Origin: CAYLLT01 sp964591605
Lineage (GTDB): Bacteria; Planctomycetota; Phycisphaerae; UBA1845; PWPN01
DNA: 13,150 nt
Direction: 5' to 3'
Assembly: GCA_964591605.1 (NCBI GenBank)
Contig: CAZQEN010000213.1
Coordinates: forward strand, 1 to 13,150
The notes under the pieces: model-generated
The model's input: only the letters and a program-made list of their open reading frames with translations
Database searches by the model: none
What the model was told of the DNA's origin: nothing
Made by a program: the position numbers and the translations under genes
In this document: positions 13,149 through 13,150 of the stretch, one piece after another
Numbering within the stretch: the stretch's first letter is position 1
Layout of the letters: each line of letters starts with the position of its first letter

Positions 13149-13150
13149 CA

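Overview
The window is a GC-rich bacterial chromosome segment, probably from a planctomycete assembled from metagenomic or draft data. That assignment is an inference from gene content: a tandem DUF1080 protein, a DUF1571 protein, several lineage-type lipoproteins, a bacterial GH3-family protein and a divergent YchF. No rRNA or other taxonomic marker is present. One run of exactly 100 N (2682-2781) marks a scaffold join. No CRISPR array, transposase, integrase, tRNA or rRNA was seen.

Layout. Positions 1-2522 carry a leftward cluster: a BFD-like [2Fe-2S] protein, then a type I phosphodiesterase of the alkaline phosphatase superfamily, then a lipoprotein cut by the window edge. Positions 2523-2850 are non-coding, with hairpin-forming repeats and the assembly gap. 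Positions 2851-4602 read rightward: a small multi-pass membrane protein, then a divergent YchF-family NTPase with a good sigma70-type promoter and a structured leader. Positions 8130-4731 form a second leftward cluster: exonuclease VII small subunit (xseB), a NifS-type cysteine desulfurase and a GH3-family adenylating enzyme. Positions 8316-13033 read rightward: a two-domain DUF1080 protein, a lipoprotein of unknown function, a soluble PAS/NtrB-like histidine kinase, a 504-base non-coding stretch with a candidate structured RNA, and an exported DUF1571 protein. The right edge carries two back-to-back hairpins, the second about 20 bp of near-continuous helix.

How the genes relate. This looks like ordinary chromosome made of short operons, not a single defence or biosynthetic island. 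The cysteine desulfurase and the BFD protein are both linked to Fe-S chemistry but lie in different transcription units. The DUF1080, DUF1571 and lipoprotein genes point to a cell-envelope or extracellular carbohydrate-handling lifestyle. The most distinctive signals lie between genes: the 55-bp identical flanks of the gap, an apparently leaderless promoter, competing helices in the ychF leader, an 8-base periodic array before the DUF1080 gene, and structured intergenic RNA candidates near 11.75 kb and 13.1 kb.
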